A DNA stretch of 64,000 bases, from contig NZ_SCVC01000031.1 in NCBI RefSeq assembly GCF_004297405.1, positions 79,325 to 143,324 on the forward strand, in the 5' to 3' direction. The position numbers were made by a program, and so were the translations under genes. The notes beneath the pieces were generated by a model that did not search any database, had not been told where the DNA came from, and worked only from the letters and a program-made list of their open reading frames with translations. Source of the DNA: Reyranella sp. (GTDB taxonomy: Bacteria; Pseudomonadota; Alphaproteobacteria; Reyranellales; Reyranellaceae). Numbering within the stretch: position 1 is the first letter of the stretch; every line of letters starts with the position of its first letter. This document shows, piece by piece, positions 53,657 through 64,000 of this stretch.

Positions 53657-54495
53657 AGAGCACTGCCGACCTCGCGGCAGAGCAGGCGGCCTTCTGGAAC
53701 GGTCCTGGCGGACAGGGCTGGCTCGCTGCCTATCAGCGCATCCAGCGGTCGCTGGTCGACATCAATCGCGTGGTGCTGGCGCATGCCGATGTGCGGCCCG
53801 GCGAACGGCTGATCGATGTTGGCTGCGGCACCGGCGACACGACCGCCGCGCTTGCGGCGGCAGTGGGACCGACCGGTCGCGTACTGGGTCTCGACATCTC
53901 CGAACCGTTGATCGAGGCGGCGCGTGCAAACGCGGCGCGGAACGCCAGCTTCGTCGTCGGTGACGCAGCGACGCATTCTTTCGAAGCCGGCGCTTTCGAT
54001 CTCGTCTTTTCGCGCTTCGGCGTGATGTTCTTCGGCGAGCCTGTCTCGGCCTTCCGTAACCTGCATCGCGCCTTGAAATCGTCAGGACGTCTGGCCTTCG
54101 TCTGCTGGCGCACGCCGCAGGAGAATCCCTGGGGGCTGGTGCCGGTACGCGCCGCCGCACCCTTCCTGCCGCCCCTGCCGAAGCTCGGTCCTGAAGATCC
54201 CGGCCAGTATTCCTTCGGCGACCGCGCCAGGGTCGAACGCATCCTGATGGAAGCGGGTTTCGCGGCTCTTTCTTTGAAGCCGCTCGACGTGCCGATCTTC
54301 ATGGGCAAGGACGTGGCCGAAGTCGTGGCCAATGCCGATCGTTTCGGTCCGCTGGCACGCGCTTTCGCCGAAGCGACGCCCGAGGCGGCCGACAAAGCGC
54401 GCGCGGCGATTACCGAAGTCCTGGCGCCGCATGCGAAACCCGAGGGCGTCCTTCTGCCGGGTGCCTGCTGGCTGGTGAGTGCGAAGGCTTCCTGA
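53653..54495 (+). CDS. Class I SAM-dependent methyltransferase, UbiE-like
   Basis: A 280-residue methyltransferase. The SAM motif I is LIDVGCGTGDTTAALAAAVG (about residues 54-73), with GLDISEPLIEAARANAARNASFVVGDA as motif II/III. The C-terminal half has FSRFGVMFFGEPVSAFRNLHRALKSSGRLAFVCWR. It is similar to UbiE/Coq5-like enzymes of unknown substrate. It starts GTG at 53653 (overlap with the phosphatase) and ends at the cobU ATG, with a 1-nt overlap, so it is locked into the cob operon although methylation is not part of nucleotide-loop assembly. Confidence 0.85.
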   Translation: MKSTADLAAEQAAFWNGPGGQGWLAAYQRIQRSLVDINRVVLAHADVRPGERLIDVGCGTGDTTAALAAAVGPTGRVLGLDISEPLIEAARANAARNASFVVGDAATHSFEAGAFDLVFSRFGVMFFGEPVSAFRNLHRALKSSGRLAFVCWRTPQENPWGLVPVRAAAPFLPPLPKLGPEDPGQYSFGDRARVERILMEAGFAALSLKPLDVPIFMGKDVAEVVANADRFGPLARAFAEATPEAADKARAAITEVLAPHAKPEGVLLPGACWLVSAKAS

Positions 54496-55058
54496 TGGAG
54501 CATATCGGGACGTTTCCGCTGCCGCCGGTGACCCTGGTGCTGGGCGGCGCACGCTCGGGCAAGAGCACGCATGCCGAAAAGCTCGCGACCGGGACGTTGC
54601 ATGGCGCGACACCGCATCCGGCGGTCTATATCGCCACCGCCGAAGCGGGCGATGTCGAGATGGCGACCCGCATCATGTCCCATCGCGCCCGCCGCGGCGT
54701 CGGCTGGACCACGATCGAAGAGCCGTTGAAGCTCTCCGAGGCGCTGGAAGCCGCCGATGCGCATGATCAGCCCGTGCTGGTCGATTGCCTTACGCTTTGG
54801 CTGTCCAACCTCATGCATGCTGGGGCCGACGTCGACGAGGCAACCGACGATCTGATGAGGTCACTGGATGATCACAGGTCGCCGGTGGTGTTCGTCAGCA
54901 ACGAGCTGGGCCTCGGCCTGGTGCCGGAGACGCCTCTCGGCCGGTCGTTCCGCGATGCCATGGGCCGCATGAATATGCGGGTCGCCGAGCGCGCCAACCG
55001 GGTGATCTTCATGGCGGCCGGCCTGCCGCTGGTCATGAAGGATCGGCCGGCCGACTGA
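54495..55058 (+). CDS. cobU: Adenosylcobinamide kinase/guanylyltransferase
   Basis: A 187-residue bifunctional enzyme (CobU/CobP) that phosphorylates adenosylcobinamide and then attaches GMP. P-loop GGARSGKS is at residues 17-24. The guanylylated histidine is His63 in SHRARRGVGWTTIEEP; LVDCLTLWLSNLM is the Walker B-like strand and VFVSNELGLGLVPETPLGRSFRDAMGRMNM the closing block. The start overlaps the methyltransferase stop by 1 nt. It completes the set cobT, cobS, phosphatase, cobU for the lower-ligand pathway; corrin-ring genes are not in the window. Confidence 0.95.
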   Translation: MEHIGTFPLPPVTLVLGGARSGKSTHAEKLATGTLHGATPHPAVYIATAEAGDVEMATRIMSHRARRGVGWTTIEEPLKLSEALEAADAHDQPVLVDCLTLWLSNLMHAGADVDEATDDLMRSLDDHRSPVVFVSNELGLGLVPETPLGRSFRDAMGRMNMRVAERANRVIFMAAGLPLVMKDRPAD

Positions 55059-55078
55059 GGGGCGATCAGGCCCGGATC

Positions 55079-55093
55079 GGGGCGTTACGCCCC
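55079..55093 (+). terminator. Short hairpin after cobU
   Basis: GGGGCG (55079-55084) and CGCCCC (55088-55093) form a 6-bp stem with a 3-nt loop, followed by ATTTCTG, 20 nt after cobU. It is a plausible weak intrinsic terminator. Confidence 0.4.
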
Positions 55094-55181
55094 ATTTCTG
55101 CCCCGAATCATGCTATCATTGGCTCTGTAGGGACCACCAAGGCGCTTCCCCGGCGTCGGTCACCATCCAAGGAGCAGAATA

Positions 55182-55868
55182 ATGAAGCTCGATCGCCGAA
55201 CCGTCCTCTCGGGGACTGCGGCCGCCATTGCCGCGCCATTTCTCGCGAGCCAGCCGGCCCGCGCCGATGCCAAGCGCCAGTCGCTGGTCGATTCCTGTCT
55301 CGCCACGGCCCAGAAGATCCTGGGCGGTCCGGATTTCCCGGACGCTGCCAAGCAGATGACCACTGCACGTGGCGTGCTGATCATGCCCGAACTGGTGCAG
55401 GGCGGATTCATCTTCGGCGCGGCCGGTGGGCGCGGCGTCCTGATGGGCCGCAACTCGCCCAACAACTGGAGCTATCCGGCCTTCTACGGCATGGGCTCCG
55501 GCAGCATCGGCCTGCAGGTCGGCGGCAAGGTGTCGGAGATGGTGTTCATCATCCGCACCGAGAAGGGTCTGCAGGCGATCCTCGACCACAAGTTCAAGTT
55601 CGGTGCGGAAGCCGGCGTCACGCTGGTCGCCGTGGGTGCCGGCCTCGAAGGCGCCTCGACGGCCGCCGGCGGCGCCGACATCGTGGCCTTCGCCAATTCG
55701 CAGGGCTTGTTTGCCGGCGTCTCGCTCGAAGGATCCTACATCGACGCCGACAACGACTGGAACGCGCTCTACTACGGCAGCGGCGCGACGGCCAAGGCCA
55801 TCTTGTCGGAACAGCGCTTCACCAATCCTGGCGCCGAGCCGATCCGGCAATATCTCGCCAAGTGGTGA
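55182..55868 (+). CDS. SYLF (YSC84/BPL) lipid-binding domain protein, exported
   Basis: A 228-residue protein with a Tat-like signal (KLDRRTVLSGTAAAIAAPFLASQPARA, cleavage near 29). The SYLF-type domain fills the rest: TTARGVLIMPELVQGGFIFGAAGGRGVLMGRN, then GLQVGGKVSEMVFIIRTEKGLQAILD and FGAEAGVTLVAVGAGLEG, ending with LFAGVSLEGSYIDADNDWNALYYG. SYLF proteins bind phospholipids; the bacterial role is unknown. AGGAG lies before the ATG (CAAGGAGCAGAATAATG). It is probably a single-gene unit between the cob operon and the OmpA gene. Confidence 0.88.
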   Translation: MKLDRRTVLSGTAAAIAAPFLASQPARADAKRQSLVDSCLATAQKILGGPDFPDAAKQMTTARGVLIMPELVQGGFIFGAAGGRGVLMGRNSPNNWSYPAFYGMGSGSIGLQVGGKVSEMVFIIRTEKGLQAILDHKFKFGAEAGVTLVAVGAGLEGASTAAGGADIVAFANSQGLFAGVSLEGSYIDADNDWNALYYGSGATAKAILSEQRFTNPGAEPIRQYLAKW

Positions 55869-55982
55869 GCTGGGCCGCGATCACGGATAGATACGCGCGA
55901 TAGAGCGATCCCGATCCGGTTACATTTGCGCCGGAGTCGCGCGGTCCTATGATGGCTGTTGCCACAGGGGGACCGCATCAAG

Positions 55983-56954
55983 ATGGTCAAGTTTGTCGCT
56001 TCCGTTGCGTTTGTTGTCGCGTCCTCCTTGTTTGCGGTGTTGCCTGCCGGCGCGCAGACCGCGGGCGATGTCAAAGGTGCAGCCGACCATCCACTCGTGC
56101 CCCGCTACAAAGGCGCAGAGATCCGCCACTACAATGTCGAGCAGTTCAGCGACTACGCGGTCGTTACTGGTCAAACCAAGCGCGGCGACGGAAACCGGCC
56201 CGTGCCTGAAACGGCGCTTCCGGTGGACGGCAAGATCACGCACCTGATCTATCGCGCGCCGGCCGACCGGTCGTCGCTCGAAGTGTTCCGCAACTACGAG
56301 GAGGCCCTGAAGAGCGTCGGCTTCGAGACGATCTATAGCTGCGCGCGGGCAGACTGCGGCTTTCAGTTCAACAGAGTAATGAATCCCGCGATCAACGACG
56401 GGCTGCTCTACGACAAGGAGCAGCGCTACCTCGCTGCCAAGCTGGCGCGGCCACAGGGCGACGTCTATGTGGCGCTCTATGTCACGACCAACGAGGCGAA
56501 CAAGCGCGCTTTCGCCAAGGTCGATGTCGTCGAGCTGAAGCCGATGGAACAGCGCATGGTCGTGGTGAAGGCCGACGAGATGGAGCAGGCGCTCACCCGC
56601 GACGGCAAGATTGCGATCTACGGCATTCTGTTCGATTTCGACAAAGCCGACATCAAGGCGGAGTCCAAGCCGCAGATCGATCAGCTCGGCGAACTGCTGA
56701 AGAAGAATCCGAAGCTCGACGTGCTGATCGTCGGCCATACCGACGGGCAGGGCACGTTCGACTACAATCTTTCGCTGTCGCAGCGGCGCGCCCAGGCCAT
56801 CGCCTCGGCCTTGACCGCGTCGGGCATCGCGGCCAATCGCCTGACACCAGCCGGCGCCGGCATGGTCGCGCCGGTTGCCTCGAACCGAACGGAAGACGGG
56901 CGGACCAAGAACCGCCGCGTCGAGATCGTCGAGCGCGTGCCCAGCACGCGCTGA
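55983..56954 (+). CDS. OmpA-family peptidoglycan-binding protein with DUF4892-like domain
   Basis: A 323-residue envelope protein. Signal peptide VKFVASVAFVVASSLFAVLPAGAQ (cleavage near 25). The N-terminal half, HPLVPRYKGAEIRHYNVEQFSDYAVVTG then EVFRNYEEALKSVGFETIYSCARADCG, resembles the DUF4892 domain found before OmpA domains. The C-terminal OmpA domain is typical: GILFDFDKADIKAESKPQIDQLGELLKKNPKLDVLIVGHTDGQGTFDYNLSLSQRRAQAI, with the Asp and Arg that bind diaminopimelate. It probably anchors the outer membrane to peptidoglycan. The start at 55983 is preferred to a TTG at 55959. Confidence 0.85.
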   Translation: MVKFVASVAFVVASSLFAVLPAGAQTAGDVKGAADHPLVPRYKGAEIRHYNVEQFSDYAVVTGQTKRGDGNRPVPETALPVDGKITHLIYRAPADRSSLEVFRNYEEALKSVGFETIYSCARADCGFQFNRVMNPAINDGLLYDKEQRYLAAKLARPQGDVYVALYVTTNEANKRAFAKVDVVELKPMEQRMVVVKADEMEQALTRDGKIAIYGILFDFDKADIKAESKPQIDQLGELLKKNPKLDVLIVGHTDGQGTFDYNLSLSQRRAQAIASALTASGIAANRLTPAGAGMVAPVASNRTEDGRTKNRRVEIVERVPSTR

Positions 56955-56960
56955 CGGTGC

Positions 56961-57605
56961 TCAGACCGCGATCTTGAGTTTCGCCTTGGTCTTGGCCTTG
57001 ACCTCATCGACGGTGACGCCGTCGGCAAGCTGAACCAGGGTCACGCCGGCGTCGCCCTTCTTGTCGACGGTGAAGACGCCCAGTTCCGAGATCACCATAT
57101 CGACGACGCGCCGGCCGGTCAGCGGCAGGGTGCATTCGCTCAGGAGCTTGGAGGCGCCGTCCTTGGAGATATGCTCCATGGTGACGATGACGCGCTTCAC
57201 GCCGGCGACGAGATCCATCGCGCCGCCCATGCCCTTCACCATCTTGCCGGGGATCATCCAGTTGGCGAGGTCGCCGTTCTCCGCCACTTCCATGGCGCCC
57301 AGGATGGAAAGGTCGATATGGCCGCCGCGGATCATGGCGAAGCTGTCGGCCGAGCTGAAGTAGGACGTGCCCTTGACCTCGGTCACGGTCTGCTTGCCGG
57401 CGTTGATGATGTCGGCATCGACTTCGTTGTCGAGCGGGAAGGGGCCGACGCCCAGCATGCCGTTCTCGCTCTGCAGCGTGATGTCGACATCCTCGGGTAC
57501 GTAGTTCGACACCAGCGTCGGAATGCCGATGCCGAGGTTGACGTAGAAGCCGTCCTTCAATTCCTTGGCGGCGCGCGCCGCCATCTGATCGCGGGTCCAG
57601 GCCAT
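56961..57605 (-). CDS. scoB: 3-oxoacid CoA-transferase subunit B
   Basis: A 214-residue family I CoA-transferase beta subunit. Glu47 in [14 protein letters not shown] is the catalytic glutamate that forms the acyl-anhydride intermediate. [21 protein letters not shown] and [39 protein letters not shown] are diagnostic. It transfers CoA from succinyl-CoA to acetoacetate (or a similar 3-oxoacid), in ketone-body or 3-oxoadipate catabolism. GAGGAGAG precedes the ATG. scoA lies 10 nt upstream on the same strand. Confidence 0.93.
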   Translation of the reverse strand: MAWTRDQMAARAAKELKDGFYVNLGIGIPTLVSNYVPEDVDITLQSENGMLGVGPFPLDNEVDADIINAGKQTVTEVKGTSYFSSADSFAMIRGGHIDLSILGAMEVAENGDLANWMIPGKMVKGMGGAMDLVAGVKRVIVTMEHISKDGASKLLSECTLPLTGRRVVDMVISELGVFTVDKKGDAGVTLVQLADGVTVDEVKAKTKAKLKIAV

Positions 57606-57615
57606 CGTTCTCTCC

Positions 57616-58317
57616 TCAAGCCTTGCGAATGGTGCGCTGTTCGATCTGCTTGTCGTAGGGCGCGCCGCAGAAGATGCGCTTCACGAACACGGCGGGCGTA
57701 TGGACCTGGTCGGGGTCGAGCTGGCCGACCGGCACCAGCTCCTCGACCTCGGCGACGCACATGCGGGCCGCGGTCGCCATCATCGGATTGAAGTTCCGTG
57801 CGGCCTTCCGATAGATCAGGTTGCCGGCGGTGTCGCCTTTCCAGGCCTTCACGAGCGCGATGTCGCCGAACAGGCCGCGCTCCATCACATATTCCTCGCC
57901 GTCGAAGACCTTGGTCTCCTTGCCCTCGGCCACCAGGGTGCCGACACCGGTCTTGGTGTAGAAGGCCGGGATGCCCGCGCCGCCGGCGCGGCAACGCTCC
58001 GCGAGCGTGCCCTGCGGGTTGAATTCGAGCTCGAGCTTGCCGTCGAGGTAGAGCTTGGCGAAGGTCTTGTTCTCACCGACGTAAGAACTGATCATCTTCT
58101 TGACCTGCCCGGTCTCGAGCAACAGGCCGAGGCCCGCGCCGTCGATGCCGGCATTGTTCGAGACGCAGGTGAGGCCCTTGACGCCGGAGTCGCGCACCGC
58201 GCGGATCAGCTTGTCGGGAATGCCGACCAGACCGAAGCCGCCGCACATCAACATCAGATCGTCGCGCAGCAGGCCTTCGAGCGCCGACTTTGCATCCTTG
58301 TAGACCTTGTTCGCCAT
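57616..58317 (-). CDS. scoA: 3-oxoacid CoA-transferase subunit A
   Basis: A 233-residue family I CoA-transferase alpha subunit. [14 protein letters not shown] is the CoA-binding signature, and [45 protein letters not shown] are further family blocks. It forms the A2B2 enzyme with ScoB. The start at 58317 follows GGAGCG; an in-frame extension to 58392 would overlap the hydratase gene. It could act on acetoacetate or 3-oxoadipate; the lack of pca genes nearby makes ketone-body use a little more likely. Confidence 0.93.
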   Translation of the reverse strand: MANKVYKDAKSALEGLLRDDLMLMCGGFGLVGIPDKLIRAVRDSGVKGLTCVSNNAGIDGAGLGLLLETGQVKKMISSYVGENKTFAKLYLDGKLELEFNPQGTLAERCRAGGAGIPAFYTKTGVGTLVAEGKETKVFDGEEYVMERGLFGDIALVKAWKGDTAGNLIYRKAARNFNPMMATAARMCVAEVEELVPVGQLDPDQVHTPAVFVKRIFCGAPYDKQIEQRTIRKA

Positions 58318-58388
58318 CGCTCCGCTGCTCCGTTCCGTCCTCGTCCCGGGTGTCCCGGCATATGGTAGGGCCGGCGCTGGCCTGTCAA

Positions 58389-59186
58389 TCAATCGCGAAT
58401 CGTGCGCTTTCCAGCGACGAATTCGCCCATCAGTCGATGCCCGTCGTCGCTGACGGCGAGATCGAGGAACAAGGTGCGTTCGTTCGCCAGCCCTTGTGAC
58501 AGCGGTGTTTCAGCCGCGCCGCGGATCAGCCGCTTGATATGCGCCACTGCCTTGGGCGGCTGGCCGGCGAGCCGCTTGGCCATCGTCAGCGCATGATCGA
58601 GCACCGACCCGTCGACGGCCGCATGAACCATGCCGAGCGCCGCCGCCTCGTCCGGTGACACGGTGCGGCCCGTGAGCGATAGCTCCAGCGCGCGCGCTTC
58701 GCCGACCAGGCGCACCAGGCGTTGCGTGCCGCCGGCGCCGGCCAGGATGCCGATATTGATCTCGGGCTGGCCCAGCCAGTAGGGCCCGCGCTCGGCCAGG
58801 CGAATGTCGCAGGCCATGCAGAATTCGAAGCCGCCGCCCATGGCCGTGCCGTTGATGGCGGCGATGATCGGCTTGGGCGCGGCTTCGAGCCGCGTCAGGA
58901 TCTTGTGGTAGGCGCTCTCGGGCGAGGGCCGGTCGAGCGAGAAGCTGGCCCCTTTGGCGCGCAGCTTCTCGGACAGGGCGACGAGTTCGGAGACATCGTA
59001 GTGCTCGACGAACACGCCCTTCAGCGCGCCGGTGAAGACCAGCACGCGCACGCCGTCGTCGGCGAGCAGCGTATCGACGGCGGTGTCGAGTTCACCCACC
59101 ATCGCGGCGTTCATGTAGCCTTTGGGCGGGTTGTTGAAACGAATGAGGGCAACGGCGTCGCGCCGTTCGATTTCGATCCGGGACAT
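58389..59186 (-). CDS. Enoyl-CoA hydratase/isomerase family protein
   Basis: A 265-residue crotonase-fold protein. The oxyanion-hole strand is [21 protein letters not shown] and the second half [31 protein letters not shown], then [28 protein letters not shown], with Glu near residue 143-153 in the region where hydratases carry the catalytic acid. The usual first catalytic glutamate position reads EHYD. So it could be a hydratase, isomerase or hydrolase. It sits in a run between the EamA transporter (3 nt upstream) and scoA (71 nt downstream). Confidence 0.88.
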   Translation of the reverse strand: [265 protein letters not shown]

Positions 59187-59189
59187 GCC

Positions 59190-60080
59190 CTAATTGTTTC
59201 GATCCAGGATCACGATGGCAATTCCCGCGATCACCAGCGCCGTGCCTGCCGCGAGCGGCCAGGTGACCGGTTCGCCGACCAGCACGATCGAACTGGCGAT
59301 GGCCAGCAGCGGAACGCCCAGCATGCCGAGCGAGCCGGTGATCGGCGGCAGGGCGCGCGCGACGGAGACGGCGGCCCACGTCGCCGTCGGACCGGCCAGC
59401 ACGCCGAGATAGAGCAGCGAAAGCCACAGCGAAGGCTGGCCGAGATCGAGATAGCCTTGAGGCTCGACGAAGAAGGCCAAGATCCAGAGCAGCACGGTGG
59501 CCAGACCCATCTGCCAGGGCAGCACGTCGAGCGGCGACATGCGCCAGCGATGGCGGCGCGCATGCAGGATGGCGATGGCCCAGGTGAAGCCTGCCGCCAG
59601 CAACCAACCGTGACCGAACAGCACCGCGCGGTCGCTCCAGTCGAAACGCAACGGATCGACCAGCACGACGATGCCGGCGACGCCCAGCGCCGCGCCCAGC
59701 ATCGCGCGCGGGCCGACCTTCTCCCCGGCCATCCAGGAGAGCGGCACCATCCAGAGCATGGTCGTGTAGGCCAGCACACCCGAGCGGCCCGGCGGCACGC
59801 TCTGCACGCCGAGATTGGCGAAGGCAAAGAAGCAGGTGAGCTGCAGTGCGCCCACCGACAGGATGATCGGCCAGTCGGCGCGGCTGGGCCACGCCAGCCG
59901 CTTCAAGGCCGCGACCAGAACGAACGCGGTCGCCGCCGACAGGGTCGCGCGCGCCGCCGCCATCCAGACTGGCGTGCTGGCGCCGAGCCCGATCTTGATG
60001 ATCGGCCAGGCAAGGCCAAACAGCACGACGACGGCGCCGAGCTGCAGCCACGCCACGCGCGAGGGCCGCGCGTCGCCCAT
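59190..60080 (-). CDS. EamA/DMT-family transporter
   Basis: A 296-residue membrane protein with ten predicted helices arranged as two EamA repeats. The first repeat starts LQLGAVVVLFGLAWPIIKIGLG, with PVWMAAARATLSAATAFVLVA. The second repeat starts GHGWLLAAGFTWAIAILHARR and ends with LLAIASSIVLVGEPVTWPLAAGTALVIAGIAIVIL. DMT proteins export or import amino acids, nucleotide sugars or metabolites; no ligand can be assigned. The start at 60080 is set by GGAGGAG 6 nt upstream; another ATG at 60086 touches that site. Confidence 0.9.
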   Translation of the reverse strand: MGDARPSRVAWLQLGAVVVLFGLAWPIIKIGLGASTPVWMAAARATLSAATAFVLVAALKRLAWPSRADWPIILSVGALQLTCFFAFANLGVQSVPPGRSGVLAYTTMLWMVPLSWMAGEKVGPRAMLGAALGVAGIVVLVDPLRFDWSDRAVLFGHGWLLAAGFTWAIAILHARRHRWRMSPLDVLPWQMGLATVLLWILAFFVEPQGYLDLGQPSLWLSLLYLGVLAGPTATWAAVSVARALPPITGSLGMLGVPLLAIASSIVLVGEPVTWPLAAGTALVIAGIAIVILDRNN

Positions 60081-60102
60081 GTGCATCTCCTCCGGCGCGT
60101 TG

Positions 60103-64000
<3,898 letters not shown>

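Overview
The window is GC-rich chromosomal DNA, densely packed with genes and with many ATGA or GTGA start-stop overlaps. The gene set points to an alphaproteobacterium with a versatile heterotrophic lifestyle: a molybdenum formate dehydrogenase of the fdsGBA-D type, cobalamin tail assembly, two polyamine-type ABC transporters, TonB-dependent iron uptake and a NodT-family efflux outer membrane factor. A Rhodospirillales or Hyphomicrobiales relative such as Reyranella fits, but the genus is a guess. I saw no tRNA, rRNA, CRISPR array, transposase or phage gene.

Layout. 1-278: 5' end of an OprD-like porin (minus). 371-2360: TPP riboswitch and thiC. 2489-11795: one four-gene RND efflux operon (adaptor, two different pump subunits, outer membrane lipoprotein) of MdtABC/MuxABC-OpmB layout. 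11796-13262: a hairpin-rich leader and metY. 13270-17160: LCM-type methyltransferase, nitroreductase, dinB, and a Tat/lipobox D-amino-acid-oxidase-like protein. 17238-24277: LysR regulator, formate dehydrogenase fdsG-fdsB-fdsA-fdsD and a translationally coupled NAD-epimerase. 24274-28434: aldo/keto reductase, DUF3859 protein, a small unknown protein, carboxymuconolactone-decarboxylase-like protein, TauD-type dioxygenase and a TetR regulator with a perfect 22-bp palindrome between the last two.

28477-33017: a Fur-like box followed by DUF3649, PepSY, DUF3325, ExbB, ExbD and TonB, an inner-membrane iron-uptake and energising operon with no outer-membrane receptor. 33021-48620: a 15.6-kb catabolic island with a peptide-type binding protein, a DUF2817 peptidase-like enzyme, two PuuB/DAO-type FAD amine oxidases, a LysR regulator, an amidase and two complete PotABCD-type ABC transporters diverging from one 169-bp control region. 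A palindromic intergenic repeat sits inside the second transporter operon.

48617-55058: cobalamin nucleotide-loop genes (cobT on minus; cobS, a histidine phosphatase, a methyltransferase and cobU on plus), split by a class III cyclase/TPR gene that is flanked by two imperfect 37-bp repeats. 55182-56954: SYLF-domain and OmpA-like envelope proteins. 56961-64000: minus-strand run of gltB (5' end beyond the window), an EamA transporter, an enoyl-CoA hydratase, and scoA-scoB.

The most interesting points are the amine/amide island, the four-hairpin metY leader, the receptor-less iron operon with its Fur-like box, the TetR palindrome, the cyclase insertion in the cob locus, and the low-complexity insert in one RND pump.
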